Notes under the pieces: model-generated
What the model was told of the DNA's origin: nothing
Seen by the model: only the letters and a program-made list of their open reading frames with translations
Databases searched by the model: none
Part shown: piece after piece, positions 62,659 through 64,000 of the stretch
Numbering within the stretch: the first letter of the stretch is position 1
How the letters are laid out: every line of letters begins with the position of its first letter
From: Bacillota bacterium
Lineage (GTDB): Bacteria > Bacillota > Clostridia > Oscillospirales > Ruminococcaceae
Reading direction: 5' to 3'
Length of the DNA: 64,000 bases
Assembly: GCA_023431215.1 (NCBI GenBank)
Contig: JAEYXR010000052.1
Span: 1-64,000, forward strand
Program-made: the position numbers and the translations under genes

Positions 62659-64000
62659 TTATTTTATCACTTTTTTTAGTTCATATAAAAGATTCAGTGC
62701 TTCTATGGGGCTCATGGTGTTTACATCCACATCCCTTAGCCGCTTTTTCACAAATTCGGCGCTTTCATCCACAAAGAAAGTTTGCTGAATTTCTTCCTCT
62801 TCCTTCTTTTTTGCACGTGTTGAAATTTTAGCGTCCTCTACAGCTCTGCCGGCTTCCAAATCCTTGAGCACTTCAAAGGCACGGTTGATAATCCATTGAG
62901 GGATGCCCGCAAGCTTAGAAACCTCTATGCCATAGCTGTCATCTACTCCACCGGGCAAAATTCGACGCAAAAAGGTAATCTCTTCGCCTCTCTTTTTTAC
63001 GGCTATATTATAGTTTTTAACGCAGGGAATGGTTTCTTCCAATACAGTCAACTCGTGATAATGGGTTGCAAAAAGAGTTTTAGCGCCAAGCCTCTTTTTA
63101 TCTGCAATAAACTCAATTACAGCACGGGCAATACTCATACCGTCAAAAGTAGAGGTTCCACGGCCAATTTCATCCAAAATCAGCAGGCTGTTGGAGGTAG
63201 CATTTTTTAAGATGGATGCAACCTCGCTCATCTCTACCATAAAAGTTGATTGCCCGGTAGAAAGGTCATCCGAAGCGCCAACTCTTGTAAAGATGGCATC
63301 TACAATACCTATTTTGGCGTAGCTGGCAGGTACAAAAGAGCCGATTTGTGCCATAAGGGTAATAAGCGCTACCTGTCGCATATAGGTTGACTTACCTGCC
63401 ATATTGGGGCCTGTAATGACGGCAATCTGGTTTTCATTATTATCCAGCTTGGTATCATTGGGAACAAACGGACATCCGCTTAAAATTTCCTCCACCACAG
63501 GGTGGCGGCCATCCGATATAATAATATCATGAGATGCATCAACAATGGGACGCACATAATTGTTGCGCAAGGCTACTGTAGCAAGGCTGCACAACACATC
63601 CAGCTTAGCAACGGCTGCTGCAGTTGTTTGAATACGGCCAAGTTCTGCACTGATTGTTTGACGAACAGCCTCGAAAATTGCACTTTCCAGCTCAATAATT
63701 TGCTGCTGTGCACCTAAAACCTTTGCTTCAAGATCTTTTAATTGCTGGGTAATAAAGCGCTCGCAGTTGGCCAGTGTTTGCTTACGGATATAGGTATCCG
63801 GAACCAAATCCATATAGGAACGGGTCACCTCTATGTAATAACCAAACACTTTGTTATAGCCTATTTTGAGGTTTTTAATACCGGTGCGTTCCCTTTCAGA
63901 ACTTTCAATGGATGCTATAATTTCCTTGGTGTGGTCAGCGGTATATCTTAAATCATCCAAGGCTGCATCATAACCTTTACGAACCACCCCGCCGTCTTTT
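62659..64000 (-). CDS. mutS: DNA mismatch repair protein MutS, C-terminal part (runs off the window)
   Basis: The frame is open through the right edge, so the gene's 5' part is outside. The visible 447 residues hold the lever/clamp region ([18 protein letters not shown]), the ATPase domain with Walker [16 protein letters not shown], the [14 protein letters not shown] signature, Walker [17 protein letters not shown] and the C-terminal dimerisation helices. It precedes mutL by about 50 nt on the same strand. Confidence 0.95.
   Translation of the reverse strand, partial: KDGGVVRKGYDAALDDLRYTADHTKEIIASIESSERERTGIKNLKIGYNKVFGYYIEVTRSYMDLVPDTYIRKQTLANCERFITQQLKDLEAKVLGAQQQIIELESAIFEAVRQTISAELGRIQTTAAAVAKLDVLCSLATVALRNNYVRPIVDASHDIIISDGRHPVVEEILSGCPFVPNDTKLDNNENQIAVITGPNMAGKSTYMRQVALITLMAQIGSFVPASYAKIGIVDAIFTRVGASDDLSTGQSTFMVEMSEVASILKNATSNSLLILDEIGRGTSTFDGMSIARAVIEFIADKKRLGAKTLFATHYHELTVLEETIPCVKNYNIAVKKRGEEITFLRRILPGGVDDSYGIEVSKLAGIPQWIINRAFEVLKDLEAGRAVEDAKISTRAKKKEEEEIQQTFFVDESAEFVKKRLRDVDVNTMSPIEALNLLYELKKVIK

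Overview
The window is a chromosomal segment of an endospore-forming, monoderm member of the Clostridia, probably close to Oscillospiraceae/Ruminococcaceae. That placement is inferred from the gene set, not from a marker search. Supporting genes are a complete spoIIIAA-AH operon, a yunB homologue, the six-cysteine peptide pair scfA/scfB, GatCAB, a T-box tyrS, a class III fructose bisphosphatase and the divIVA-ylmH-sepF-yggS cell-division cluster. No rRNA, tRNA or CRISPR array was found.

Left part (1-35.7 kb), mostly + strand: the end of an rRNA methyltransferase, yunB, ligA, gatCAB, a decayed FMN-binding gene, the spoIIIA operon, then a long housekeeping run (Asp23 protein, nusB, a TsaD/Kae1-like gene, xseA, xseB, ispA-type prenyl synthase, DUF212 membrane protein, tlyA, nadK, argR, recN) and T-box-controlled tyrS. 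A minus-strand block follows: a lysine riboswitch, asd, dapA, dapB, a free-standing ACT-domain protein and fbp. Then come queA, tgt, yajC, a TIGR04086-type membrane protein, scfA, scfB, proC and a five-helix membrane protein.

Middle (36.8-43.1 kb): a complete 6,293-bp integrated filamentous phage (inovirus), bounded by 34-bp dif-like direct repeats. Its lytic genes lie on the minus strand. In order they are a 93-aa protein, a pIII-like secreted anchored protein, small membrane proteins, a second secreted anchored protein, two nearly identical 55-aa major coat proteins, a strong terminator hairpin, a 46-aa membrane protein, a Zot/pI-type ATPase, a hairpin-rich intergenic region (probable origin and packaging signal), a rolling-circle Rep and a 75-aa protein. 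A divergent Cro/CI-type repressor faces a promoter covered by three copies of a palindromic operator. There is no secretin gene, as expected for a host without an outer membrane. The phage has no integrase of its own. A chromosomal Xer-type tyrosine recombinase lies just outside the left repeat.

Right part (43.1-64 kb), entirely minus strand: a GME-fold protein, an ABC permease plus membrane-fusion protein without an ATPase, radA, a cwlD-type amidase, a split transketolase, rluD, lspA, ileS, divIVA, ylmH, sepF, yggS, an HlyD-like protein, miaA, mutL and the 3' part of mutS.

Genes left of the phage mostly read rightwards and all genes right of it read leftwards, so both arms converge on the dif-like site. 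With the Xer gene next to it, this suggests the site is the chromosomal dif at the replication terminus and that the inovirus integrates there using the host's dimer-resolution system.
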